Of a stretch of DNA of 64,000 bases, positions 8,743-16,683 are shown in pieces. The position numbers were made by a program, and so were the translations under genes. How positions within the stretch are numbered: position 1 is the first letter of the stretch; each line of letters begins with the position of its first letter. The notes under the pieces were generated by a model. That model searched no databases, was not told where the DNA came from, and saw only the letters and a list, made by a program, of their open reading frames with translations. The stretch is from assembly GCF_009833085.1 (NCBI RefSeq), contig NZ_QRBZ01000008.1:1-64000 (forward strand), written 5' to 3'. Origin of the DNA: Nitrosomonas oligotropha (lineage in GTDB: Bacteria > Pseudomonadota > Gammaproteobacteria > Burkholderiales > Nitrosomonadaceae).

Positions 8743-10008
8743 TTACAACGCCTGAAACACCACATCGCTGACTGAAAGCGCCGTCGGCTGCTGTAGCACC
8801 CCGACAAACGTGATGCTGGCAATGTCGCTGACAAAATGTACCACGATATCATCGCCCTGCGCATCGATGCTGGTGATATACGGTGATAGTTGCGCATAGT
8901 CTGCAACCCCCAGTCCGGTATCGAACGCCACTTTATCCACGCCCGGAACGAAATCCTGAAACGTATAGAAACCGACACTGGATAGTCCGAAGATATCGGA
9001 ACCTTCACCACCGGCCATGCTGTCATTGCCTAATCGTCCGATCAGCGTGTCGTTGCCGTTATTCCCGATCAACGTATTATTGGCGCTATTTCCGACCAGC
9101 TTATCGTTACCGGAGCCGCCGATGGCATTTTCGATCACCGAATTTAATCCGAGTGACAAATTATCAACCGCAGCAATACCTGCCGGGATAAGGCCGACCG
9201 AGCTGAGCGTGCCAGGCGCGGCGGGATTGAGGTTGAGCGTGACCGTTGTCGTCAAACCGGATGCATCGAGCGTGTCGGTGCCGCCGTCATCGTAGATGGT
9301 TTGCACGATATGGCCGCTGTCCGTCGTGAACGTGTAGGTGTCATCGCCGGTATGGACCGGTTTGGCATTATAAAGATAGGCCAACGCCGCATAATCATAC
9401 GGTGCGAGATTGATCCGCTCAAGACCTTGGCTTTGCTGCGTGTACGACATGATGCTGAACAGTTCGGAATCCTCCACGCCGGTCAAAAACGGTCCGTCAT
9501 TGGGATTGGATGATCCCGGATCCGCCGCGTTGTAATCGCCGGGATGCTTCAATCCAAGCGTATGCCCGATCTCATGAATCAAGGTCGAATAAGCATTCGT
9601 GCCCTGTACCACATGGGTTGTTTGCGAAACTGAGGCTACATTGTTAATGTACAGATCGCCCGCTGTGTCGCCGGTAAATTTTTCCGGATAATAGGCATAA
9701 CCGGCTGTCGCTGCCTGCGAATTATTGCCGAAACGAAGCTGGCCATACGATGACGCGGAATCAGACACCTCGGTGAATGTGATGTTGAATTGCGACGACA
9801 GCGAGGCCAGGATTTCCCGCACGGCGGTTTTCTGATCGCCGGTCATTACGCTGAAGCCGTTGCCATCCTGAGCCGGATTCGCATATACCGGTAACGCCGA
9901 CATGAAGCTGTACGTCAACGCCACGGTTCCGCCCGGCCCAGCATCCCAGCGGATGTCACTGCCCGCCAGTACAGCATCAATACGATAATCGTCCGTAATA
10001 CTCGGCAT
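8743..10008 (-). CDS. Serralysin-like RTX zinc metalloprotease (M10)
   Basis: A 421-aa secreted metalloprotease of the serralysin/M10B type. Zinc ligands lie in HEIGHTLGLKHPG, and the Met-turn is SIMSYTQQ. The C-terminal third has Gly-Asp rich RTX nonapeptides (GGSGNDKLVG, NNTLIG, NGNDTLIG, LGNDSMAGG) that bind calcium, followed by the hydrophobic tail typical of type I secretion substrates. It has no N-terminal signal peptide. The ATG at 10008 was chosen over one 33 bases upstream because GAGGAG sits seven bases ahead of it. No ABC exporter or membrane-fusion gene is adjacent, so secretion would rely on a system encoded elsewhere. Confidence 0.9.
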   Translation of the reverse strand: MPSITDDYRIDAVLAGSDIRWDAGPGGTVALTYSFMSALPVYANPAQDGNGFSVMTGDQKTAVREILASLSSQFNITFTEVSDSASSYGQLRFGNNSQAATAGYAYYPEKFTGDTAGDLYINNVASVSQTTHVVQGTNAYSTLIHEIGHTLGLKHPGDYNAADPGSSNPNDGPFLTGVEDSELFSIMSYTQQSQGLERINLAPYDYAALAYLYNAKPVHTGDDTYTFTTDSGHIVQTIYDDGGTDTLDASGLTTTVTLNLNPAAPGTLSSVGLIPAGIAAVDNLSLGLNSVIENAIGGSGNDKLVGNSANNTLIGNNGNDTLIGRLGNDSMAGGEGSDIFGLSSVGFYTFQDFVPGVDKVAFDTGLGVADYAQLSPYITSIDAQGDDIVVHFVSDIASITFVGVLQQPTALSVSDVVFQAL

Positions 10009-10196
10009 ACTTTTCTCCTCGCAAAATGTACAGATAGGCAATTAATTCTTGGTTTGCGGATTATAAAGCGATGAAAAACAGAGCAATCGCATTAACATCA
10101 TCACTTTCTTGTTCTAATTTGAGGTTTGAATACAGAATTCACTAGCTATGTATCTGATCAGTTTCTTAAACACGTACACTATTGATCAAAAAAGTT

Positions 10197-12164
10197 TTAT
10201 ACCCATGGACCTACTCCCATGTCGATTCCTCGATCAAACAATTTTTTATCTAGCTTCTCGATCCGTTTATTCATTGCACGCTTAAGTCTTGCACGATTAA
10301 GATTGAAATGACTTAATTTAAGTTTAAAAAAATCACTGGAATCATTTGCCGCTTTGATGTCTTGCTCCATCCATATCCAAGCACGAGGATCTGCCGATTT
10401 GAGGAAAAGTATCCAAGCAGCATAGGCCTCTTCAGGCTTGTTTGCCTTCAAATAAGTTTTCCACCAGTGATGTGCGCAAGCTTCAATCCAACGAAAACGA
10501 GCAGATTTCTTTTCTAAAGATTCATGACTGGTCTTAATTTCACCCTCGGGCCAAGCATCTGGAATAGGAAGAATGTTGTTTGCTGTGAATCCTGAGAGAA
10601 CAACACCGCGTTTTCGTTTCCAAGCAAACGGAGATTTTTGGTCTGATTCAATCATCTCATTTAACCAGGCTGCTTTACCATTGTACGAAGCGGCAATCGC
10701 CAGATTTAGCAAATCTTGATCGGTATTACAGTAATCGAGTTCGAGCAACTCCGTACGCAATGCGATGACTTGGGGAGAGTCGGGGACACGAAAGATCATG
10801 TGTAAAGAATCCTCGATACCGGCTTTGCCAAGATAACGTGTGGATATCGTTGAGCGGAGAGAGCGCCACAAATTCACGCCTTGTGGGGGATCGTAAGAAA
10901 GAAGCGCCTCACACAGTGCAAGATAGGTGCCTTCTGCCAAGTGAACGCGGCGTCTGAAATCCGGCGTAAGTTCATGAGAGCCCTCAAGCCAACGATCAAC
11001 CATATCTAGCGCATACTGTAAAACTGGTACGAAATCAACAGCATCTGGATTCGTAAGGTATAAATAAGCACCAGACGTTCTTGTTTCCCTTATTCGAGAA
11101 ACAGCTGTTTTTTTGGCAAGCTGATATGCTCTTATCCATGCATCATCATCCATGGTTGCACTAAATGTAGTAGACGGATCATTGGTATCAATTGGACTTT
11201 GACGTGGTGTGACAGAAAATAAAAAGGGAGAAATCTTCGCGGCATTCCGATCGAACAATAGGGTTGATCCTGGATCAGGTTCGCCGAGTTTCTCCGCTAA
11301 AAGTATATGTCCTATGATTTCAGCCGCAAGCCGTGTTTCTTTGGCATCAGCACCACGTAAGCGTACGGCTTCCAATAATCGCCATGGCGCCAATCGTGGC
11401 GCTATTTGATCAAAAGGAAGTGCTCGTGTAGCTTCAATAAGGGCAACGGTGCCGTAGTGATTGATCCAGAAATGTTTGTCCGCACTCCAGTGCCAATTAC
11501 CGGTTATTAGCATTTTCCCAAAACGAATTGCATTGGAAAGAACAAGGGTTTGGAAGGCTACATGACAAAGTTCATGATCGGTTTGGTGCGCAAAATCAAT
11601 TAGCCATGACCAGGCGTTATCACTGAACTCGGTTGGATGAATCGATAATAGAAGGAGAAGATCGTTTTTCTGTTTAGATGATCCATTAGCATAGCCAGTA
11701 ATCAATGTGTCGAAATCTTCTGAGCTGGGCGGTTGTAATACTTGACCGATGTCATCAATAATGAATTCTAAGTTCGCACTGATTAGCGCATCAAATTGAG
11801 CTTTTACATCAAGTTTCAGTATTTCCACCATTAAAAGCCGATTGACAACGCGATATTCTTGTTTTTCATCGGAATCGGTGCTACTTAATCGCGTAGTTTT
11901 CGCTGCGGAAGCTTCACTTTCGCCCGCTAGAAGCAGGTGATCAGTTATATCAATTGCACTCCAGTAAAGGGATTCTCTCGAGTGTAGATAGAAGCTCCGA
12001 ATTTTTCGGCGTATCATGTCGGCCAGAAAGTAAGGTTCGCATCTAGCAAATGAGGGTTCTAATTGTTCGAAGAAGTGATCGGAAGGTCTCGTAGAGCTAT
12101 ACTTGCCGAGTTCATCGGGTTTAATATAATCTTTTGCGAATTTGCGAATTTGCGAATTTGCGAA
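10197..12164 (-). CDS. Avs-like STAND protein, C-terminal helical part (out of frame)
   Basis: About 655 residues rich in predicted helices, ending in VGPWV. It is the continuation of the nuclease-NTPase encoded at 12121-14871 but lies in another frame. The two frames meet exactly at the tandem 8-bp repeat, and this frame is also open through the repeat. In Avs/NACHT-type defence proteins a long helical-repeat C-terminus acts as the sensor of phage proteins; that role is inferred. The ORF continues upstream to a Met near 12356, but that stretch only shadows the other frame, and no convincing ribosome site starts this part alone. With four repeat units it is probably not translated. Confidence 0.7.
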   Translation of the reverse strand, partial: FANSQIRKFAKDYIKPDELGKYSSTRPSDHFFEQLEPSFARCEPYFLADMIRRKIRSFYLHSRESLYWSAIDITDHLLLAGESEASAAKTTRLSSTDSDEKQEYRVVNRLLMVEILKLDVKAQFDALISANLEFIIDDIGQVLQPPSSEDFDTLITGYANGSSKQKNDLLLLLSIHPTEFSDNAWSWLIDFAHQTDHELCHVAFQTLVLSNAIRFGKMLITGNWHWSADKHFWINHYGTVALIEATRALPFDQIAPRLAPWRLLEAVRLRGADAKETRLAAEIIGHILLAEKLGEPDPGSTLLFDRNAAKISPFLFSVTPRQSPIDTNDPSTTFSATMDDDAWIRAYQLAKKTAVSRIRETRTSGAYLYLTNPDAVDFVPVLQYALDMVDRWLEGSHELTPDFRRRVHLAEGTYLALCEALLSYDPPQGVNLWRSLRSTISTRYLGKAGIEDSLHMIFRVPDSPQVIALRTELLELDYCNTDQDLLNLAIAASYNGKAAWLNEMIESDQKSPFAWKRKRGVVLSGFTANNILPIPDAWPEGEIKTSHESLEKKSARFRWIEACAHHWWKTYLKANKPEEAYAAWILFLKSADPRAWIWMEQDIKAANDSSDFFKLKLSHFNLNRARLKRAMNKRIEKLDKKLFDRGIDMGVGPWV

Positions 12165-14871
12165 TTTCTGGGATAAAGGTATCTGGCGGTTGGAAGGACG
12201 GATCGAGCCAAAACTCTTTAGTTCTTTGCACACGCCAAAATAAAGAAGATTCAGTATCGTTGAGCGCAAGATCGGCATGCCGTCTTTCAAGCGCGAAAAA
12301 AAAGCTATGACCCGGGTTTGGTAGGTAATCTCTCTCATAGGTATCCCAGCGATCAATACGAGGATCGATTATTACGGCATTTGTTTCATCTAATTCCTGG
12401 CCAGTTAGCACAAGTAGAAGTGTGGCGATACGATCAGGGATGCCTGGATTTATACCCGGTTCTGGTTGCCGCTGCCGGACTCTTTCTGCGAGTTCGCGTA
12501 AAGCGAAAGATGTTTCATCCGGATCGACTTCATTCAATAAACAGAGCCATTCTAGAGCATCCCAGCCCTCGCAACGATTTCGAATTGCGAATGTAATCGC
12601 TGCTGCTTCAAAAATTGGCAGCGCACCAGCAAGTGGAAATCCTTCTATAATCGAAGGTGCAGTTAGCTGTAATGTGCCGTCGTATTGATCAACGAGTTCG
12701 AGTTGAAGACCCGCAACCGTAATTGCTTGCGATTGATCCATACCAATCCGGCGTATGAAACCTTCAGAACGGTTCTTTTCGTAACCTGCACCCTGATGGG
12801 GATAAATATCTCGTGAAATAACCTTGAACCACTGTGAAATCCTATCGAATATCATCGCAGCAGCATGATGATTTTCTCTTGGTATGACCTTCAATGCATT
12901 AACTGCCCAATGACGCGCAGATGCCTGCGCATCATTGTCAGAGTGCTCTATTGCAGCAAGTAACGCATCAATGAGATTGGGCGCAAGTGCAGCCAGCTCT
13001 AAGCGATGATCGTCGGTTATATTTTGAGTCTGCAACCAAGCAGTGACAAGCACTTCGGCTTGAATAAGAGGCTTAGAATCTTGCTCTATCAGAATAGAAA
13101 CTGCTGCTCGCAGGATTCGCGCGCGTTCGTCCAATCCTGCAATGGGGTCAAGCCATTGCGTGAGCGCGGTATAACGTGACGTAAAACTTGCATCTGCAAC
13201 AGAGTCAAGGTGGGTTAATAGTGCAACACCAAGGGCATGTTCGATAACAGTCGAAGTAAAATGTAAATTACCTGATGGGTCAGGTTCCGCAAACCGGCCA
13301 TCGATGATGTCACTGAGGCGTGCATAATTCTCCGATTCATTCAAATAAGGGAGACTTACTGATTCACTGAGAGATTGGGCCGTGTACTTCTTGACACCAT
13401 CGCGGTATTTCTGCGCGATTTCTTTTAACCAAGCTTGCCATTCTTCTTCGCTAAATGACTTTCCAGCGCGTACACCCAAGGTATCGCGGCCATACTCCCA
13501 AAGTAATCTGTGAACAGTAATTTGGCCTGCTTCGATCAATCTATCGCGGAATTGGACTACAAGTGCGAATAAGCGAGGCGTGCGGGCTAGCTCAATTAGA
13601 TCTGGGTGCAAATCGGCTTGAGTTAAATCCTCGAATGCAAGCATCTGGTCAAGTTCACCCCCTGGTGTTGTATCGTAATTATCGACTTTAATAGATTCTG
13701 CAACAGAAATCAGACCGCGAAGACTTCCCAATTTGTTTTCAAAGTGATGTTTCCGTGTACTGATGATCACTCGTATTTTTGATGAAAAGAATTCACTTTG
13801 CAGAATCTTGAGTAGCTGTAGCCATTGAATAGAAGGCTCTTGATTCAAGCCGTCAAAGAAAATAGTGAAAACAGGGCCTTCATCCGCCGGTCGCATAAAC
13901 AAGTAATCTAGCCGCCGCAACCAATGAGCAGTATCTCTAACACCGCTAAGCTCATACAGCCGATTAGCTAGGAACTGCTTTACTGTTGTTTCGGAAATGC
14001 TGGAAAGATTAGCAGCAGAGGAAGATGGGACAACCAGGATGATTGGTTGCTTGTCGACTGTCTCGATTAGCCAGTCAAGTGTTATCCAAGTCTTTCCGAC
14101 GCCATCCCAGCCAATAACTGCCGCAGGAGAGTCTATCTTTGCCGGTGTAAGCCACCAATCATTGAGAGCTTGATGGATTGAATTGCGCCTAATTCGCTTT
14201 GTGTGAGCACCGCCGGCTGCATCTTGCCCAAGGTAGGCGTTTGATTCTTTAGGTGAGCTCCAGATTTTTCTCAGTTTGTCGTGCGAACTGTTTCGCAGTA
14301 TGTTGAAACCTAAGTGCCAAGACTGCAGATTGCGTCGCAACATTTCAATCGTATCAGTTGAAACTGGTTGAAGTGCATATGCCAATTTTCCAGCCTGTTC
14401 TGAGAATTCAGCTTTTACCAAATCAGGTGCAAAAGCACATAGTGCTGCAAGGGGGGCTAGTTCGCGATCTTCCCAATCAATGATTTCTACCGGTACCCCT
14501 TCTCTCTCACCTTTTTGCGTAAGTTCTTGCCGGAGTTGCTCAGGAACATTGCGAGTTGCAATAAGAAACCATGCTTCTAATGCAGTGTCTCGAGCTAGCG
14601 CTTGGTCTATTTCACCCAATAATTCTCGGTCACTCAGGCGAGTGGTATCGCTGTATTTTTTGCATTCCAACCGGAAACGCCGCCCTTGGCGGCCTGCTGG
14701 TCCGGCATCTCCACCAAATTGGAAGCCAGATTTTGCGACCGTGATCGGTACACCGAGAAGCCGACCTATCAGAGCTGCTGCCAATTTCTCCAGTTTGGAG
14801 TGCTGCGGATCATTCTGCAGTTTGCTCTTTAAATCATTTTGATTTTTCTTATCTATTGCGCTTAATGTCAT
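12121..14871 (-). CDS. Avs-like STAND NTPase with N-terminal PD-(D/E)xK nuclease (phase-OFF allele)
   Basis: The 916-residue N-terminal half of a large presumed antiphage protein. Residues about 25-135 form an Mrr-like restriction endonuclease fold: Asp55 in FGGDAG, then Glu69-x-Lys71 in FRLECKKYSD. A STAND/NACHT-type P-loop follows, with GWDGVGKT at 254-261 and Walker B in FTIFFDGLNQEP (Asp340); Arg in VIISTR is a likely sensor residue. Helical segments fill the rest. The frame stops at 12121, 11 bases past a four-copy TTCGCAAA repeat, where 5 codons follow the repeat. One extra unit would read on into the 10197-12164 frame and give about 1,560 aa, the usual Avs size. ATG at 14871 is preferred to TTG at 14874. 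Avs proteins multimerise on phage protein binding and activate the nuclease (known for the family). Confidence 0.75.
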   Translation of the reverse strand: MTLSAIDKKNQNDLKSKLQNDPQHSKLEKLAAALIGRLLGVPITVAKSGFQFGGDAGPAGRQGRRFRLECKKYSDTTRLSDRELLGEIDQALARDTALEAWFLIATRNVPEQLRQELTQKGEREGVPVEIIDWEDRELAPLAALCAFAPDLVKAEFSEQAGKLAYALQPVSTDTIEMLRRNLQSWHLGFNILRNSSHDKLRKIWSSPKESNAYLGQDAAGGAHTKRIRRNSIHQALNDWWLTPAKIDSPAAVIGWDGVGKTWITLDWLIETVDKQPIILVVPSSSAANLSSISETTVKQFLANRLYELSGVRDTAHWLRRLDYLFMRPADEGPVFTIFFDGLNQEPSIQWLQLLKILQSEFFSSKIRVIISTRKHHFENKLGSLRGLISVAESIKVDNYDTTPGGELDQMLAFEDLTQADLHPDLIELARTPRLFALVVQFRDRLIEAGQITVHRLLWEYGRDTLGVRAGKSFSEEEWQAWLKEIAQKYRDGVKKYTAQSLSESVSLPYLNESENYARLSDIIDGRFAEPDPSGNLHFTSTVIEHALGVALLTHLDSVADASFTSRYTALTQWLDPIAGLDERARILRAAVSILIEQDSKPLIQAEVLVTAWLQTQNITDDHRLELAALAPNLIDALLAAIEHSDNDAQASARHWAVNALKVIPRENHHAAAMIFDRISQWFKVISRDIYPHQGAGYEKNRSEGFIRRIGMDQSQAITVAGLQLELVDQYDGTLQLTAPSIIEGFPLAGALPIFEAAAITFAIRNRCEGWDALEWLCLLNEVDPDETSFALRELAERVRQRQPEPGINPGIPDRIATLLLVLTGQELDETNAVIIDPRIDRWDTYERDYLPNPGHSFFFALERRHADLALNDTESSLFWRVQRTKEFWLDPSFQPPDTFIPEIRKFANSQIRKRLY
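12133..12167. repeat. Tandem 8-bp repeat, 4 perfect copies (candidate phase-variation tract)
   Basis: TTTGCGAA is repeated four times without mismatch (12133-12164), plus three bases of a fifth copy. On the coding strand this is TTCGCAAA, and three units encode the repeating peptide IRKFANSQ. Eight is not a multiple of three, so each unit gained or lost changes frame. Five or two units would join the two flanking ORFs; four units leave them apart. Confidence 0.95.
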
Positions 14872-14974
14872 CAATTCTAGTCAATACACAGATGTATCCA
14901 GCTTGGGGTCTTATCGATCAGGAAATCACTAAGCACTTTTTCTTAATTCTCATGTGCTGTTACTCGGGATTAGA

Positions 14975-15673
14975 TTACCAAGGCACAATCTGCCCATCGA
15001 ATGCATAAAACTTCCCGGAATCTTGCAGTGTAAGGTTGCCGATCACGCGGCGCATGCCGGTGACGCTTTGTTCGGCGGTGATCAATGCGCCGGGGCCGCC
15101 CATGTCGGTTTTGACCCAGCCGGGGTGGAGCAAGATGGTGATGATTCTCTTGGGATTCAAGTCGATCGACAAGCTTTTCATGACGATGTTGACACCCGCT
15201 TTGCTGGAGCGGTAGATATAGCTCCCGCCGCCGCGGTTGTCGGCGATGCTGCCCATTTTGCTGGTGATGGTGACGATGGTTTTGAGTTCGCTGCGCGCGA
15301 TCTGCCGGATAAAGGCTTCGGTTATTTTCAGCGGCGCCATGGTGTTGACTGCGAAGGCATGCTGCCAGGCGGTGTAGTCGGTTTCGCCCAAAGCATCGCC
15401 GCGCGCGGGGGGATAGACGCCGGCATTGTTGATGAGCAGGTCAACCGGTTGCTCGGATAATGTTTGCGCCAGTTGATCAATCTGCGCGTGGTCGGTGACA
15501 TCCAGCGCATGCACGGTGGTTTGATCCGGATATTGCGCGGTGAGGCGATTGAGCGCTTCGGCGGCTGCCGGTTTGCGGCAGCAGGCAACGACCCGCCAGC
15601 CATCTGCGGCATATTGCCGCACAAACTCCAGTCCGATACCCCGGTTCGCACCGGTAATCAACATTGTTCTCAT
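14975..15673 (-). CDS. Short-chain dehydrogenase/reductase family protein
   Basis: A 232-aa NAD(P)-dependent oxidoreductase of the classical SDR fold. The cofactor loop TGANRGIG is at the N-terminus, with LLINNAGVY in the middle and the catalytic YRSSK (Tyr-x3-Lys) preceded by the usual Ser region. The short size and sequence style resemble the C-factor/CsgA-like SDRs, whose substrates are mostly undefined. It stands alone, transcribed away from the cytochrome P460 gene, with a separate upstream region. Confidence 0.85.
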   Translation of the reverse strand: MRTMLITGANRGIGLEFVRQYAADGWRVVACCRKPAAAEALNRLTAQYPDQTTVHALDVTDHAQIDQLAQTLSEQPVDLLINNAGVYPPARGDALGETDYTAWQHAFAVNTMAPLKITEAFIRQIARSELKTIVTITSKMGSIADNRGGGSYIYRSSKAGVNIVMKSLSIDLNPKRIITILLHPGWVKTDMGGPGALITAEQSVTGMRRVIGNLTLQDSGKFYAFDGQIVPW

Positions 15674-15885
15674 TTTTCTCTCGCGTATTTATTGAAGGAA
15701 GCCGATTGCTGAAATGTGCCGGTTGAATGTGGCAGAGTTAATGTTAATCATGACCTTATCGATTTCCGGGCAGTGTTAATCGGGTTCCAATCCATGATAG
15801 CACTTTCCCGTACGGTTGATTAAAAGTGATCAATAACATGAATAACACTGTGCTATATAGGTGATTATTAAGACTACATATTCAC

Positions 15886-15914
15886 TTGACGAAGGTAATA
15901 TGTCTGACTACTAT
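15886..15914 (+). promoter_or_regulatory. Possible sigma-70 promoter for cytochrome P460
   Basis: TTGACG (15886-15891) and TACTAT (15909-15914) are 17 bases apart. If used, transcription would start near 15921, inside the leader ORF, so this promoter and the translated-leader model exclude each other. Confidence 0.35.
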
Positions 15915-15959
15915 AAAGAAAGCAGCACGGATTATTGCTGTTTTTTTGTCTTTCTTTAA
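15900..15959 (+). CDS. Candidate 19-aa leader peptide upstream of cytochrome P460
   Basis: ATG at 15900 opens a 19-codon ORF encoding MSDYYKESSTDYCCFFVFL, ending 18 bases before the P460 ATG. GAAGG lies four bases ahead of the start. Its second half overlaps the hairpin at 15915-15957, the arrangement of a transcription attenuator. The Cys-Cys-Phe-Phe run is the only conspicuous codon cluster. It may be chance, and would not be made from a promoter at 15886-15914. Confidence 0.3.
   Translation: MSDYYKESSTDYCCFFVFL
15915..15957 (+). terminator. Terminator-like hairpin in the cytochrome P460 leader
   Basis: CAGCA (15923-15927) pairs with TGCTG (15936-15940), followed directly by seven T. An outer arm AAAGAAAG (15915-15922) can pair with CTTTCTTT (15950-15957). 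An intrinsic terminator 20 bases before a start codon suggests attenuation or mRNA-end control. Confidence 0.45.
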
Positions 15960-15977
15960 CTATTTTAAGGGCTTATT

Positions 15978-16571
15978 ATGTTACAGTTTAAAAAGACGTT
16001 ATTAGGTGGTATCGCACCATTACTGTTATCCATTGCACTGGCAAGTCCGGTAATTGCTGCCGATGGGCATCATGCACACGGAAAAGACCATAATTTTGGT
16101 GCTTTTAATAAAGATAATGTATTGTTGACGCCTAGAGGTTACCGTGAGTGGGTGTTTGTCGGCGCACCGGTTACACCGAACGAGCTGAACGATGGTAAAG
16201 CCGCATTCCCTGAATTTCATAACGTATACATCGATCCAACCAGCTGGAACCATTGGAAAAAAACCGGTGAATTCCGTGATGGAACGGTTATTGTTAAAGA
16301 ATTGGTGAGTGTAGGATCTAAATCGGCGCCGAGCGGAAATGGTTACTTCGCAGGAGAATTCAATGGCATCGCTGCGATGGTGAAAGATTCCAAACGTTTC
16401 CCGAACAGACCGGGTAACTGGGCATTCTTCGGTTTCGAATCGTATGAAGCTAAAGAAGGTGCAATACAAGCTGATGAAGCTTGCGCAGCTTGCCATAAAG
16501 ATAACGCCGCGCAAGACATGGTATTTACGCAATACTACCCCGTATTACGCGCTGCTAAGCCTAAAAAATAA
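15978..16571 (+). CDS. Cytochrome P460
   Basis: A 197-aa periplasmic c-type haem protein. The family oxidises hydroxylamine, with NO, to N2O in ammonia oxidisers. A signal peptide ends near residue 28 (...ASPVIAADG). The segment VTPNELNDGKAAF carries Lys74, equivalent to the Lys that cross-links to the haem in the Nitrosomonas europaea protein. The haem-attachment motif CAACH is at 169-173, and MVFTQYYPVL closes the domain. The order and spacing of motifs match the family throughout. One deviation stands out: the segment after GEF reads NGIAAMVKDS, with Ala where I recall Glu in the N. europaea enzyme. The gene stands alone behind a structured leader and ends in a strong terminator. Confidence 0.95.
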   Translation: MLQFKKTLLGGIAPLLLSIALASPVIAADGHHAHGKDHNFGAFNKDNVLLTPRGYREWVFVGAPVTPNELNDGKAAFPEFHNVYIDPTSWNHWKKTGEFRDGTVIVKELVSVGSKSAPSGNGYFAGEFNGIAAMVKDSKRFPNRPGNWAFFGFESYEAKEGAIQADEACAACHKDNAAQDMVFTQYYPVLRAAKPKK

Positions 16572-16615
16572 TTAGGCCGATGGCGAAACGATAGCCATCA
16601 TTGGTTTTAATCGAG

Positions 16616-16656
16616 GCAATTTGATTCGTGATGAACATGGATCAAATTGCTTTTTT
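16616..16656 (+). terminator. Intrinsic terminator of cytochrome P460
   Basis: GCAATTTGAT (16616-16625) pairs perfectly with ATCAAATTGC (16641-16650), followed by six T. A second small hairpin (GATGGC/GCCATC, 16579-16599) precedes it. Confidence 0.85.
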
Positions 16657-16683
16657 ATTGGAGTACCGATAGCGGGTGTATTG

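Larger units (their letters stand above)
15674..15977. other. Divergent regulatory region between SDR and cytochrome P460 genes
   Basis: A 304-base AT-rich stretch. It holds an interrupted palindrome TTGAT-N8-ATCAA (15816-15833), a possible promoter at 15886-15914, a 19-codon leader ORF and a terminator-like hairpin just before the P460 start. The length and structure suggest that P460 is regulated. Confidence 0.5.

Noticed and set aside
12165-12356. ATG at 12356 as an independent start for the downstream STAND half
   Set aside because: The stretch only shadows the other frame; no ribosome site, and the peptide before the repeat has no family character.
15816-15833. TTGAT-N8-ATCAA as an FNR/NNR-type box upstream of cytochrome P460
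   Set aside because: FNR-type sites have a four-base spacer; eight does not fit, so only a plain interrupted palindrome is noted.
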